A DNA stretch of 64,000 nt from an uncultured Gammaproteobacteria bacterium (lineage in GTDB: Bacteria > Pseudomonadota > Gammaproteobacteria > Eutrophobiales > Eutrophobiaceae), in contig OY282354.1 in assembly GCA_958295485.1 (NCBI GenBank), forward strand, positions 744,001 to 808,000, read 5' to 3'. Position 1 is the first letter of the stretch, and each line of letters starts with the position of its first letter. This document shows, piece by piece, positions 63,958 through 64,000 of the stretch. Both the position numbers and the translations under genes were made by a program. A model generated the notes under the pieces. The model saw only the letters and a list, made by a program, of their open reading frames with translations. It searched no databases and was not told where the DNA came from.

Positions 63958-64000
63958 TATAATGTGAGCAAACACAACTCATCGAGGAAAACCCGCCATG
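63958..64000 (+). promoter_or_regulatory. Probable promoter -10 box and start codon of a gene leaving the window
   Basis: A consensus TATAAT lies at 63958-63963. No good -35 is seen at 16-18 bp spacing. An ATG occupies the last three bases (63998-64000), preceded by a GAGGAAAA purine run at a usable distance. The gene itself cannot be identified from the start codon alone. The rest of 63849-63957 is AT-rich with no gene seen and may hold the divergent vapB promoter. Confidence 0.45.

Overview
The window is dominated by one gene. A single plus-strand reading frame is open from the first complete codon (base 3) to a TAA at 57804-57806, at least 19,267 codons without a stop, and its true start lies upstream of the window. 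It encodes a giant surface protein: about 160 tandem Calx-beta-type domains (estimated from array length divided by a ~113-residue period), one Ig-like domain, a last Calx-beta domain, a helical segment and proline-rich linker, ~36 copies of a 13-residue Gly/Ala/Thr/Asp repeat, an acidic linker, and a C-terminal outer-membrane beta-barrel of autotransporter type. The barrel indicates a Gram-negative bacterium. High GC in the giant gene, degenerate toxin-antitoxin and IS remnants, and an HSD10-type SDR suggest a proteobacterium, perhaps a gammaproteobacterium; the phylum-level guess is inference.

The domain array is organised at several scales. From 2.3 to 26.5 kb, a distinct ~100-residue domain (here called type C) appears eleven times and is always followed by an 'ENGG' domain (type B). 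From 33.4 to 35.4 kb there is an exact 690-bp two-domain repeat. From 36.2 to 45.6 kb three near-identical ~3.1-kb blocks lie in tandem. From 46.2 to 49.0 kb the array is mostly 342-bp units, and at 50.4-52.5 kb there are six consecutive copies of a fourth domain type (type D). Smaller expansions of 54, 30 and 39 bp sit inside domains or linkers, all in frame.

From 57.8 to 62.5 kb lies a patchwork of duplicated and broken DNA. A ~1-kb cassette carrying a minus-strand coiled-coil plus membrane-anchor gene (DUF1640/CCDC90-like) occurs three times, each with a palindrome at its left end. Between cassettes 1 and 2 are a second, headless copy of the autotransporter barrel (about 96% identical over 311 residues), a third copy of only its last ~30 codons, and a frameshifted IS3-type transposase C-terminus. 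Between cassettes 2 and 3 lies a small antitoxin-like gene followed by a toxin-like reading frame that runs into cassette 3 after about 18 codons.

From 62.5 kb to the end are three minus-strand items: an intact HSD10-type short-chain dehydrogenase, a VapC remnant, and a VapB-like antitoxin whose C-terminal toxin-binding tail is present three times in tandem. A promoter and start codon for a plus-strand gene lie at the right edge.

The strongest candidates for something undescribed are the giant autotransporter with its hierarchical repeats next to a spare barrel module, the triplicated coiled-coil cassette, and the tail-triplicated VapB.
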